Positions 1-10,418 of a stretch of 64,000 bases of DNA are shown in pieces. The notes below the pieces were generated by a model. The model searched no databases. It had not been told where the DNA came from and saw only the letters and a program-made list of their open reading frames with translations. The translations under genes and the position numbers were made by a program. The stretch's first letter is position 1. Every line of letters begins with the position of its first letter. The DNA is from Mucidula mucida (lineage: Eukaryota; Basidiomycota; Agaricomycetes; Agaricales; Physalacriaceae): NCBI GenBank assembly GCA_015501055.1, contig JADNYV010000028.1, forward strand, positions 1 through 64,000, given 5' to 3'.

Positions 1-173
1 ACCTGCTTCGGCGTTCTTAATTGGTGGCGCAGCGTATCCGGTCTTGAGGGCGGTCTACTTCTTCCGGTGAGTGTTTGTTTCCAATATTTGACGCATCACT
101 AACACATTTCTAGTATATCACTATCAAGATCTACTCGCTTCGCATCAATTCCATGCCTGAAGAATGAACTGTG
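1..173 (+). CDS. Possible terminal exons of a gene entering from the left
   Basis: Position 67 starts a good GT-AG intron (67-113, donor gtgagt, acceptor tttctag). Coding sequence therefore probably enters the window from the left. Two frames remain open across this splice. One ends at TGA 171-173 with a tail reading INSMPEE; another continues to about 222. I cannot choose between them and do not recognise the protein. Confidence 0.25.
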
Positions 174-188
174 TCGAAGTTCACATCG

Positions 189-696
189 ATGTCATCTGGT
201 GATCGCGGCCGAATCAAACTATTAACGATGGCTCGAGATGTTCAGGTCGGACAGTACTATGAGAACGAGCATAATGTACGGTCTCGTTGAGGATACCTGG
301 CATCATACTAATTATATTTTATCAGCTTCAAAGGAAAAAGTTTGATTCCAAGTTCAAGTCGGCTCCGCTACGTTTCAGCTCCATCCAGAGGCAGTTTGAG
401 AAGACTCCTCAGTCGACAGGTGACAGAAAGATTGCGGTGGAGCCCCCGGAACATGACGAGGAGACGAAGGCTGGCTAGATGTGCCGTCTGAAGAGATTCC
501 ACACGTTGATGGCCCTTTCGAGCTCGGCACATTCACAATTATCACACACCCACGGATCACAGCAGCGCTGTCGCAGTTGACGGATGCGGCTGAGGGAGGT
601 CCAAAGAAGAAGGCTAGACTTGAGGAGCCCGAGAAGGAACACGAAGCGACAACAGAGGCCGCATCTGACAATACATTTAATTTTTCTTATGATTAG
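189..696 (+). CDS. Small hypothetical protein, three exons
   Basis: Function not recognised. Splicing introns 276-325 (gtacgg to ttatcag, with a tactaat branch site) and 420-460 joins three exons into one frame ending at TAG 694-696. From the ATG at 189 this gives about 138 residues; an in-frame ATG at 228 would give 125. The middle of the protein is basic (RKKFDSKFKS). The C-terminal third has a lysine patch (PKKKARLEEPEK) that could be a nuclear localisation signal, followed by an acidic, Ser/Thr-rich tail. It lies just left of the tandem duplication and is not part of it. The second intron is only 41 nt, short for this genome, so the splice there is less certain. Confidence 0.45.
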
Positions 697-981
697 TAGG
701 TAATATTGTAGTACAAAGTGGGAGCCATAATGTTAGCATGTTCCTCTGAAGCTGGTCTTCCGTAGCAGCATTGTGTCGGTCGGCGTCGGCGGCGTCGCGT
801 CGCGCAGCGCGCAAAAATTGCACCTGAAGTGAGTCACGTGATGTAACTTACGCGGTAAATTACCGCGTAAAAAACCGAGCCCTCCGGGCTGACTTGGTAA
901 CCTACCGGTCAGAAAGTTTCAAACCATTTCTTACGCCACCCTAGCCAGCACCGTCACCCGAGAACCCTTGGAGCCGAAAGA

Positions 982-2056
982 TTAGCATGTCACAAGATCT
1001 GTTATCACCATACAGGACACACAATGCGAATCATCTTCATCCTGCTCGTGAGTTGGGTGAACGTCGGGGTCATCAAACTCCACGTCATCCGGAATCTCGT
1101 GTAATGGCTTGTCAGGGTCATATTCGGAGTCGGAGGGCGCGTCAAACTCGAAGTCGGCATCAACTGGCGCTTGTGAGTAAATGTCGAGCATGCCTGCAGT
1201 CCAGCTGGCCATTTCCTCATGCACCTGCGACTGATCAAATGTGTGTGGGCGCTCATCTCGCTCGAAATGAAGATTCCAGAAGTTCTGGTCAACCGCGTGC
1301 GTAGCGGTATGAGAGGAGTCATCGTTAGTGGGGTCCTCGAAGGAGTCCGCCGGGGCATGGAATGTGTCGTACAAAGAGCCTAAAAGCCCTCGTATTCCAC
1401 TATCTATAAGTTGAAAACGAGGGTCCTCCATACAGATGTCGGAGTCTGGTTGTGAGCGAGGCAATGAATCGGGCGCCGGTGTACCGTTCGCATTTGCATG
1501 CAGCTGTCGCAGGTACAGATTCTGTCGGTGAGCGTTTGACTGCTCATGGCGAGCTTGGTGCTGGGGACGGCGGTGGGGCTCCTCTTGCTCATCATCACAG
1601 ACAAGGCAAACAGCGAATTTCTCATTCCTTCCCCCAGGAAGAACGAAGGCCATACTAGTAACTGATGAGTCAACGAATATTAGAGATGGCGTGAATCGAC
1701 TTACTCGGAATCAAGTATATTTCCCCACCCTGTGAGCTTCTTCCCTTTCCTACCAAACAGCCCAACTTGATCGTTGAATGTGGTTTTGTGTCCTCGATAG
1801 ACCCGAGGGACTTTTTGTCAGACGTGCGTGTGATTATAGTGGGCTGCAGGCCCAACGTTAATATGTATGGAGGAACGCATGCGAACAAACGTACTCTGTC
1901 TTTAAACCTGCGGCCCCAAAAGTGATCATCATCTTGGTCGTATAGCTTGTAAACGACATGATTATCGTCGTCTAGAACAAAACCGGATTTGTGGTGTTTC
2001 TCTTGTTGAAAGAAGAATGAGCGCATGGTCGGGAGGTAGCAGGGGTGGTAGGCCAT
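982..2056 (-). pseudogene. Duplicated hypothetical gene, unit 1 copy, frameshifted
   Basis: Two exons on the minus strand: exon 1 begins at ATG 2056 (MAYHPCYLPTM) and exon 2 covers about 1656-982. Around 1791 this copy lacks 10 nt that are present in unit 2 (11319-11328 region). The deletion shifts exon 1 out of frame, so its product no longer joins exon 2. Exon 2 itself stays open to a stop at 982, with a very acidic C-terminus (VEFDDPDVHPTHEQDED). In the unit 2 frame the join is LDSD-MAFVLPGG across an intron ending in ttactag. The CxxC followed by spaced His residues early in exon 2 vaguely resembles the N-terminus of fungal Tnp2/KDZ transposase-type proteins; this is inference only. The gene runs past the duplication breakpoint at 1032, so only this copy has its native 3' end. 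Confidence 0.5.
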
Positions 2057-2615
2057 GGTGTTGACAATGACCGTTCATGCTCTCTGTGTTCCAGTTTATA
2101 TGGCGCACAAGAGCCGTGAAATGTTTCAAATTTGTTAGACGTTCAACGTTGATCGACGTGGCTGTGAAAGACTTCGCCAAGAGGAAGGAACAGCATAGGT
2201 CAAAGAGGAGGATCTGCACAGACATTTAGACTCGAACACAGACATGGGTGCTTAGACTCCTAAGCGTCGATGGGTATTGATGAATCTTTTGTCTGATTCA
2301 ACTCATGGGAATTTGAAAGTACTCAAACCAAGCTCTCAGCAAGTGCGATGTGAATTGAGCACATATGATTCGAAGATACGAGCGTCGACAGGGCGCACTC
2401 GGTAGATAATCGGACACGCGCCACGCAGAGTCAATTTCGCTGGATATCTTCGACTCAGGCTGAGAGCCCAGTGTTCCGGAGGCTCCCGGGGTTTCCAAGA
2501 CTTGTATCAATCCAGTTGTGGTCATGATAGTCGCAAAAACACTGTTGACAAAGAATCAAGATAGACATCACAAGACAGCATAGGTAAGTACTCTAAGTGT
2601 GAACAGATCGGGAGA
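2057..2615. other. Spacer between the two duplicated genes, unit 1
   Basis: No convincing gene. A 75-codon minus-strand frame (2298-2525, starting MTTTGLIQVLE) is preserved in unit 2, but identity over such recent duplicates says little. The spacer lies between the start of the broken gene (2056) and the stop of the coiled-coil gene (2616), so it should hold a promoter and a terminator. Confidence 0.4.
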
Positions 2616-3934
2616 CTAATGGGATTGTGCTGCGAGTTGAGCTTCTAGTGCAGCGATCCTAGCGAAAGCGTCAGCCTTATCAGCCAGAGCCGCCGCCAAA
2701 AATTCGTCCTTCTTGGCCAAATCTTCATCTCTTTTCGCCAAATCTTCATCTCTTTTCGCCAAATCTTCATCCTTCTGACTGAGCTGAGCTTGCATCTGCG
2801 CGATGTGTTCCTCCCTTTTGCGACGTAACTGATGATTGACGATTAGCAAACAAAAAAGGGCTTCAACGGGGAAACTCCCACCTGACTACTCTCCTTGAAC
2901 GCTTTCTTCCAGTATGCCCACTCTGTCTCGCATCTCTCAACGAAAGCGCTCGACGATTCTGATTCGAGCAGAAATGGGCCTTTCGCGTCTTTCCTGACCA
3001 ACTGCGGTGAACGAATGGTCTCTGGGAACAAGGCAAACTTCCCCGTATACTTGTACACCCAGTACCCCATCATACCCTTTGCCATATCCGACTCATGATC
3101 GTGAAGCGGTTCGGTGGCCGGCTCTTTGGCGCATATCGAGATGATGATGTCCCACGTACACCTTGCGTACCAGTAGCACTGGGTCGCGAAAGGGTTATAT
3201 GTGGGCGCTTCCTGGTGCACGACGTTCATAATGCACGCCAGCCTCTCGACGTTGAAGCGTGCGCTGGGCGGGAACGTGAGCGTGGCCTTGTTTTTGACGT
3301 CCCGGAGAGGTGCGGGGTTGATGCGGATGACGTCCCAAGCGTCGGTCTGGAAGCTAGAACTTGCCGAATCGCGCGAAGAGCGCGCGAGGGACGCCTTCAC
3401 ACCACCACCGGCCTCGGGGCGTCGGGGTGGGGTTCCCTTAGTAGTGGCCGCTTTATCGGCGACGGGGACAGATGGGGATTGGGAGGTGGATTCAGACACG
3501 ATGCCGCTGGCGGGAGCGGCACTGGTCGAGGTGACGCTTCCAGAGGTGGCGCGGCCCTGTAATGCCCCGATGTCCTCGTACCCAGGGGGCTGCTTGGAGA
3601 AGCGCTCCGCTGAGATCAAGCATCGATGCTCGTCAGACAGCTGCCCGTCGGGAGTGACCCAGGCGACATATACCATCATAAACTCGTGGTATGGGGCCTC
3701 CGGAGCTTTGCAATATTCGATTTTGGTGACTCTGTTCTCGAGGGAGAGGTCGACACCAAGGCGCTCGCACTCGCGGCGGAAGATCTCTAGAAGTTGGCCA
3801 GGGTGGCCGCCTACGACGACGCTACTATAGAAGAGGTAATTGTTGCGTGGGGCAGGACGAGGCGCAGATGTATCCTGGGGGGTGCGTGTCATGATGGAGG
3901 ACAGGAAACTTCGGAGCGTAGAGAACATGCCCAT
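2616..3934 (-). CDS. Hypothetical protein with heptad coiled-coil tail (unit 1 copy)
   Basis: Function not recognised. Exon 1 is 3934-2882 and exon 2 is 2828-2616. The 53-nt intron (2829-2881, gtggga to aatcatcag with a gctaatc branch site) joins KESSQ to LRRKREEH, giving 421 residues. Residues 1-105 or so form a compact hydrophobic/charged domain (YVAWVTPDGQLSDEH). A Ser/Thr/Ala-rich linker follows (about 125-190), then a second folded-looking region to about 340. The last 70 residues are a strong coiled coil built on a 7-residue repeat, DEDLAKR x3. The unit 2 paralogue is almost identical in exon 1 but has one heptad fewer. No signal peptide or membrane segment is visible. The intact frames and near-identity of both copies suggest selection or recent conversion. 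Confidence 0.7.
2716..2778. repeat. 21-bp coding minisatellite (three units)
   Basis: Three tandem copies (third imperfect) of a 21-bp unit starting gccaaatcttcat lie within exon 2 of the coiled-coil gene. Each unit encodes one heptad (DEDLAKR or DEDLAKK on the minus strand). Unit 2 of the duplication has one copy fewer, so the two proteins differ by exactly one heptad. Confidence 0.9.
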
Positions 3935-5117
3935 GTTTGCGGTTCAAGTACTTTGACGGACACAGAGCGTGGAAACAGGCCAACACGCTTGAGTTCCGTG
4001 TTCAGCAGTGAAGTATTCACCGCTCTGTTGAGAAAACCGGTCAGCAGTGAGGTGAATGCCGTGAAGAGGATTGCGGTATAAGTATAAATGAAGTCGCGTG
4101 TAGAATTACGTTGATAACGTGTTGGAAGGAATAAGTTCTCACGATAAATGATCGTTTACGAGATCAAAGCTGCGATAGCTCCGGTATTTTCTTTTCGCGC
4201 AACTGGACGCTACTGGCAAAGGACGGTTGAACGAGACAGACCGCGTTGAAAATCCAACGGGAACGGTAATGTTGGGAAGCATGGTCCACAATGAAGCCCA
4301 CACGCGCAAAAGCATATCATGACGTTGACTTATTTTAATACAAACAAGCGTGTTCTGCCGTGCTACTTCAATGTGTAGATTACATTCAGATCATTCGTTC
4401 ATCACTCAGTCCTGAATCAGATAAGTTTTGAAGGTGCGCTCATGGCCAAGGTAAATTAACACACGAGTTACCTGGATATGGTCGAAATTTCAAGGGGCTG
4501 AGGGGAGCTCATAGTCAATCACGACAGAAGGAGCGGAGCTAACTGAACGAGGCATGACAAAGAACATCTCATCGGTTAGCTTCTGCTAACTGAAATTGGG
4601 ACCAATTCTTACCATTAATATCAACCGATTTCAGTCAAAACCTTTAGTATCTCGCCCGCCCTACCCGATGACTGGAATCGGAAGTCCGCATCCATAGTCA
4701 GGACTTTGTACAGGTGGCGGGACTATTATGCGACTAGAAGTAGCCGGATGGATCGCAGCGGTCTATATCCGAGTGCCCTTTTAAGCATTTCGTCTCACGG
4801 CAGAGAGATGCATAGCAAGGTAGGTATTATAATGTCTGATGTCTTGTGCAGTTGCCTGGAGCAAGTATGGTGTCGTCTTCGCGTCTTCGCGTCCGTGGTG
4901 GAGGCAGAAGCGACTTCCGCATATGCCATTTGATTCTGACCTCCCAAAATGGAAGGGCGGCGGCGGCGTGGCGGGATGCCAAGTTATATGTATATAAATG
5001 ACGAGGTTATAGTTGTACAGACTTGAAATGAAATGAACGGCATACACAATTTGTGCTCTCTTAGAATCGGGGTGCATTCTGCGTCAAGAGCCACCGGGGA
5101 GATTAGTGAACGATTCA
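3935..5117. other. Non-coding 5' flank of the coiled-coil gene, unit 1
   Basis: No gene seen. The first 600 bp match unit 2 almost perfectly. From about 4560 onward the two units differ at many positions, and unit 2 has about 68 bp (14036-14103) absent here. The region ends at the retrotransposon insertion point 5117/5118. Confidence 0.6.
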
Positions 5118-5589
5118 TCGGGTTTAAACGTTTGTTTACACAAGGCTAATAATCGAGTGAGCACAGTTCTTATACTGTCTTTTTCCTCTCCTCACCTGGG
5201 TACTCGCTCCAGGTCGCAACGGGTCCACCCCACCTGTCGATCAAAGCAAGTACTCGGGGTGCCAGTAATCCTGCTCCAGGTCGTAACGGGTCCGTCCCAC
5301 CTGTTGATCACAGCAGTTTTATTTGGTACGTGTTATCTCGTGTCGACACTGCGTCACTCACGCAGGGCACTCGCAGGTCGCAACGGGTACGTCCCACCTG
5401 TGCATCGTGCCACATTCGTATACTCGTTCACTTCCGCCCGTTTATTTCTCACGCTTTACATACACAAAAGTCTCATAGGATATTTTACTTACTCTCTTAC
5501 ATTTCCTCATTGTTGTGTTAGGTATGCCGTTCTTTCAGACTCTCTCTACGTCTCCTCATTGTTGGGGTAGACACCACAAAATTTGGGCA
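5118..5589 (+). repeat. Split direct repeat A1 (left)
   Basis: 472 bp, matching A2 at 9908-10379 with five single-base differences, all transitions. The repeat begins tcgggtttaaacg and ends caaaatttgggca. It contains three copies of a 27-bp motif bounded by CAGGT and ACCTG (5210-5236, 5277-5303, 5374-5400). It presumably carries the promoter and recombination signals of the element. Confidence 0.93.
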
Positions 5590-5626
5590 TAAAAGAAATA
5601 CATATATTTCCATCTAGCGGATCAGA

Positions 5627-7173
5627 ATGTCCGATGTCCCCAACATCCCCCAACCACCTGCTGTCGGAACGAACCATGCCATTGCTCTCCCACAGATTGC
5701 GAACGACTTACCCATCATCCAGCAATTCTTTTACGACGGAACCGCCTGTAAAGAGTGGACCGTATGGCACCTGCGCAACTATTTCTACACAGCTGTCCGG
5801 AATATCAATTGGCAAGGAGACAATGAGGCCACGCTCGCCCCTTGGTTTCAGAACCTCAACGACCATGAACGATACATGGCTGACGCCGCTAATCGCGAAC
5901 GCGAAGCTGAAGAGGCCCGCAGACGGAGACCTCCTCCCGCACAATCTCCGAGACAAGGACCTCCTCCCGTACCGTCTCCCGAACGTCGTCGGCGATCCCC
6001 TGGAGACACCTCCGACAATGAGCTTGAGCAACCCCAAAAGAAGAAGACTAAACCCGATACGACCAAATATGCCTGGGCCGCTGACTCCTTCATTGCTCGC
6101 TCGCTCATGTCGGAAAGGCATCTCGAAGTCATTGCTGCTATCGAGAATTACGCCATCGACCACAGCGAGCACTTGCAAGTCTCCTCAACAGTGGAGTTAA
6201 TCCCTCGTTCCCCAAGCACCTATGGCCATCCGTCCTCCGTGATGAGGCAGTCAAATTCAACGACATACACGCCCACACTTACAGTGGACACATCGATTCT
6301 TCCTCCGTGTACTCAAGCAACACAACGGCCGCGGCTATCCTCACTTCATTCGGAACAAAGCCTGCATCCAAGAAGGTCGCAGATAAGTCAACGTGGATTG
6401 ATTGCTGGGGAGTATATGCAAAAGCGGTCTGTACAGTCTTGCAGGCCGAGAGAGAGAACTCCAAAAGTATGAGACGTACATTCGTGGCATCTTCCAGTCT
6501 CGACAACCAAGCGAACATCACAATGTCATCCATTTCGACCGCGCCGCTCGGAAACTCATTGGTGAACGACGCGACATCCTGTTCAGCAACACCGCTCACG
6601 ACAGCATTGCCGAATGTCGCGATGCCCATCTCAACCAAGGCGGTGCCTGTTATATCCCCCCGGGTGGAGAAATCAAAGGAAAAGCCGCAAAGCGGGAGAA
6701 ACAATCCGTCGAGACCTGCAATAATTGGAATCGACGCCAATGCAATAATAGCCCTTGCAGGAGGCAGCACATCTGCTCCAAGTGCGGTGGTGCCCATACG
6801 CTCGTCTCCAACCAGTGCGGCACCAGTCGTTGAGCCATCGGCTAGCGGCTCGTACCTGTCGCGGTTCTGGAGATCAGCGAGTAACGCAAGGAGTGAGGAG
6901 GAAATTGACGATGTAGCACCGGGCTCTTGGTTGCCGCGCTACCTCAGAGGTTTCGGTTGGCGCGATAACACCCAACCACTCTACAGTCATACTGCCTGGT
7001 ACACTGAAGTCGACGATGCTCTGCCTCAACCTCCTGCTGGAGAACAGGTTGGTGAGGCAGCCGAGACTATTAAAAATAACCCGCACCTGTTCCATGTTGG
7101 TACTCCCATTAACGTCGACCGTCTCGAATCACTCCTAACTGTCCACCCAATCAATCCTTCTGTGCGTCCGTAA
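5627..7173 (+). pseudogene. Gag-like region of the Ngaro element, frameshifted
   Basis: The reading frame opens at ATG 5627 (MSDVPNIPQPPAV). It has an Arg/Pro-rich segment with a basic KKKTKPD patch, then shifts frame near 6200. It continues in the frame covering 6307-6430 (STWIDCWGVYAKAV), then shifts again to a frame holding a Cys/His cluster (CNNWNRRQC...HICSKCGGAH, about 6715-6800) that resembles a zinc knuckle. From about 6840 it runs in the earlier frame to 7173. A further one-base shift near 7148 separates it from the RT frame: the HPNQ-like residues needed before the RT are out of frame. Role by family: nucleocapsid/structural protein of the element. No single intact ORF covers it. 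Confidence 0.6.
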
Positions 7174-8808
7174 TGATTTCCTTGCGCGAGGGTTTCTGGC
7201 CATGGGCAAGGACGAGTCCAACAGATGAGTACCCAGTCACCTGGGACAACGCATGGGCTACATTCCCTAGTGTGAGAGAGCGAGACTTTGTGAATGCTCA
7301 GTGCGAGGAAGAAGTAAAACTTAAGAGGCACTCACCTGCCTTTGGTCCCGATTTACTCCCGGGCATGTACTCTACACCGAATATTGCTGTCCCAAAGCCA
7401 CGCTCCGACGACCTTCGCATGGTCGCCAACCAATCTGCGGGCGACTTCTCTCAAAACACAATGGTCGACAAAACGAAGACAAGAGGTGCAAGGATGGACT
7501 CACTTCTCGTGTTCATACCCATCCTTTTAGCCTTCGTACGCGCGCATCCTGGCAATGAGTTCGTCCTCTGGAAGTTGGACGTTAAAGCTGCTTTCCGTCT
7601 TATCCCTATGCATCCTTTGTGGCAAATCAAGCAAATCGTTACAGCAAATATGCCAACGACAAGTGACGCACATGGTGGGGCAACAAACAAAACATTATGG
7701 CGGCGTTACGTTGATTGGATGGCGTGTTTTGGCAGCAGTGGCTCACCTCGTGCCTGGGCTTCTGTGATGGGTTTGGTCATTTGGATTGCTATTTTTATCG
7801 CTCAGATCGTCGACCTTTGCTGCTATGTCGACAACTGCTACAGTATAGCACTCGTAGGTGACATGCAGTGGTATGAACCATACAGCTGTTCGTACCCTTC
7901 CAACCAAGTAAAACTGCTCAAGTTGTGGGACCACCTTTGGCATACCCCACAAACGCTCGAAACAAGAATGGGGCCGGACTCTGACCGTTATTGGTTTCCA
8001 CATTGATCCGAACAACCTCACTGCCACTCTTCCAGAAGTTTCTAAGCTCAAACTTCTTAACTCCGTTCGTGCGTTCGCCGCCTCGCGCAGACGCACTTTG
8101 GCCGAATTCCAACAACTGACTGGATGGGTCAATTGGTCTTTCAACGTGTTCCCTTTATTCAAGCCGGCACTCTGCAACATGTATAACAAGATGGCGGGAA
8201 AATCTAAAGCCCACGCCCAGATCTATCTCAATAAGGCAATATCCGAGGATCTTACGTGGTTCGCGGCACATGTTGAGAAATCTTCTGGCATGCTGTTCTT
8301 CGCGAACCTTGATTGGGACCCAAACATCGACTACGACCTCTGCATTTTTTGTGATGCTTGCCTTGACGGGATGGGTTTCTGGATCCCTACTCTCAATCTT
8401 GGTTTCTTCGCCGTAGTTGACGGTGGTGACATGCGCGACAAGATTTTCTTCTGGGAGGCACTTTGCGTGCTAAGTGCCCTTCATTGGTTCTCACTCTCAC
8501 CTCTGTCGCGGCATGGGTTGCTTGAGCAACCGAGCCGGTTGACTATATTAACGGACAACACAAACACGGTCGACATCTTTTCCTCACTACGCGCATCTCC
8601 GGAATACAACCACATTCTGCGCGCCGCTGTTGACATACGCGTCCAGTTCAATATCGACATTTGTGTTCTCCATGTCCCCGGCGTCGACAATACTGTCGCT
8701 GACGCCATTTCACGCTCAGACAGTGCCACCGCGCTGTTGCACGCCCCGGACCTCATTCTGGGCACTTTTCAACCCCCTCGTTTTATGCTGGGGGCAGCGA
8801 AAAAATGA
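7173..8808 (+). pseudogene. Reverse transcriptase-RNase H of the Ngaro element, frameshifted
   Basis: RT motif A is present (KLDVKAAFRLIPM, about 7577-7615). So is a motif B-like GSSGSPRAW (about 7732-7758). Motif C reads YVDN rather than YVDD (about 7828-7839), removing one of the catalytic aspartates. The frame breaks at 7936-7938, where an apparent extra T in CTTT shifts LWDHL away from GIPHKRSKQEW. It then continues in a second frame through TLTVIGFHIDPNN to an RNase H domain (FCDACLDGMGFW; ILTDNTNTVDIF; HVPGVDNTVADAISR) and stops at TGA 8806-8808. The stop overlaps the recombinase start as ATGA. Family role: cDNA synthesis and removal of the RNA template. Changed active-site residue plus frameshift suggest this copy cannot supply RT. 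Confidence 0.85.
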
Positions 8809-9782
8809 TTTCAATGTCCGCTACGGCTAGGCAGCCTCACCGCCTGCCTCGCCCCATATCAGAGCTTGTCCACCTTCGCAGCATTGCTCTTGGACTTGCT
8901 CTGGATACATCCTCCCATGTCATTTACACTTCCCACCTCAATTCTTACATCGCTTTTTGCTCCATGCATGAGCTCGCCCTGACACCCACTGCCGACACGC
9001 TCTCCCTCTATGTTGTCTACATGTTGTTCGAGATTGACCCAAAATCCGTTGGCACTTACCTCTCTGGGATTTGTAACAAGCTCAAGGATTTTTTCCCTGA
9101 TGTTCGTGCAACGCGCAAATCTCGTCTGGTTGCGCAGACACTGGCCGGCTGCAAACGCTGGCGCGGAAAGCCCATTCAGCGTAAACAGCCACTTTCACGC
9201 GCGCATCTCCAACGCGCTCGTACAAACCTATCCCACTCTTCCACACATGACGATGTCCTTTTCGTTGCCATGTTGTATACCGGCTTCGGAGCTCTTCTTC
9301 GCCTTGGCGAGTTAACTCAGCCGGACAACGCCCGCCTTCGTAACCCGAGGAAAATGGTGAAACGGACGTCTTTCTTCCAAGTCCGGGATGGATATGGCTT
9401 CATCCTCCCATATCATAAGGCGGACTGCCTGTTCGAAGGCAACCATGTCATAGTCCACACGCGCCGTGATTTCGACCTGTTGCCCATTTTCTATTGCTAC
9501 CTCACGCGCCGCGATGCATCTTTTCCTTTCCATCCCATGCTTTGGGTAAAAGCGGACGGCACTGTTCCCAACCGTCGGTGGTTCATCACTCGTCTCCGCA
9601 TCCTTGAACCGGACTCATCCTTTGCCGGTCAGTCATTGCGCGCAGGAGGAGCAACAGCTTTGGCTGAAGACGGCGTTGCGCCGCATCTCATCCAAGCCGC
9701 CGGTCGATGGTCCTCGGAGACTTTTCAGATCTACATCAGGAAGAACCCCATGCTGCTGGAGGCAGCGATTTATGGCCATTGA
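8805..9782 (+). CDS. Tyrosine recombinase of the Ngaro element
   Basis: 325 residues, open and intact. An N-terminal SAM-like core-binding half (about 25-105: VIYTSHLNSYIAFC) precedes the catalytic domain. Catalytic features: Arg in GALLRLGELTQPD, the box AGQSLRAGGAT (Arg present; Gln where many recombinases have His), and the C-terminal nucleophile Tyr in GRWSSETFQIYIRKNP. The enzyme inserts the circular cDNA by site-specific-type recombination, which explains the lack of target duplication. Its ATG overlaps the RT-RNase H stop (ATGA), suggesting termination-reinitiation. Of the element's genes it is the only intact one. Confidence 0.93.
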   Translation: MISMSATARQPHRLPRPISELVHLRSIALGLALDTSSHVIYTSHLNSYIAFCSMHELALTPTADTLSLYVVYMLFEIDPKSVGTYLSGICNKLKDFFPDVRATRKSRLVAQTLAGCKRWRGKPIQRKQPLSRAHLQRARTNLSHSSTHDDVLFVAMLYTGFGALLRLGELTQPDNARLRNPRKMVKRTSFFQVRDGYGFILPYHKADCLFEGNHVIVHTRRDFDLLPIFYCYLTRRDASFPFHPMLWVKADGTVPNRRWFITRLRILEPDSSFAGQSLRAGGATALAEDGVAPHLIQAAGRWSSETFQIYIRKNPMLLEAAIYGH

Positions 9783-9829
9783 CCCATTGGGAATTGACCC
9801 ATCTTCCGAATCACACCATCTTAGCCTCT

Positions 9830-9879
9830 TAGTGGTCCTCATTCCCAATACTATTTCCGACGACCTTCGGGTCGGTTCA
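9830..9879 (+). repeat. Split direct repeat B1
   Basis: 50 bp (tagtggtcctcattcccaat ... gtcggttca), identical to B2 at 10419-10468. It sits 28 bp before A2. An internal imperfect palindrome (ccgacgaccttcgggtcgg) could be a recombinase site. Confidence 0.9.
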
Positions 9880-9907
9880 TGGCTACCTCGCGGGATCAGA
9901 TGATTAG

Positions 9908-10379
9908 TCGGGTTTAAACGTTTGTTTACACAAGGCTAATAATCGAGTGAGCACAGTTCTTACACTGTCTTTTTCCTCTCCTCACCTGGGTACTCGCTCC
10001 AGGTCGCAACGGGTCCACCCCACCTGTCGATCAAAGCAAGTACTCGGGGTGCCAGTAATCCTGCTCCAGGTCGTAACGGGTCCGTCCCACCTGTTGATCA
10101 CAGCAGTTTTATTTGGTACGTGTTATCTCGTGTCGACACTGCGTCACTCACGCAGGGCACTCGCAGGTCGCAACGGGTACGTCCCACCTGTGCATCGCGC
10201 CACATTCGTATACTCGTTCACTTCCGCCCGTTTATTTCTCACGCTTTACATACACAAAAGTCTCATAGGATATTTTACTTACTCTCTTACATTTCCTCAT
10301 TGTCATGTTAGGTATGCCGTTCTTTCAGACTCTCTCTACGTCTCCTCATTGTCGGGGTAGACACCACAAAATTTGGGCA
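9908..10379 (+). repeat. Split direct repeat A2
   Basis: 472 bp copy of A1. Where the two differ, A2 has C or A and A1 has T or G; three of the five involve a C in CpG or CpA. Confidence 0.93.
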
Positions 10380-10418
10380 CCCGCCCGTAGTACTTAGTAC
10401 TTTCCATCCCTCATAGTA

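Noticed and set aside
3095..3830. Long plus-strand frames (155 and 209 codons) opposite the coiled-coil gene, repeated at 12605-13349
   Set aside because: They are antisense shadows of a GC-rich coding exon; no splice signals or domains, and the minus-strand gene explains the conservation.
9604..9903. Extra ORFs overlapping the recombinase 3' end
   Set aside because: Shadow frames of the recombinase and repeat B1; no independent evidence.
5118..10379. Ordinary LTR (Gypsy/Copia) retrotransposon, since A1 and A2 look like 472-bp LTRs
   Set aside because: There is no DDE integrase or protease, a tyrosine recombinase is present, no target duplication occurs, and a second repeat pair (B1/B2) extends beyond A2.
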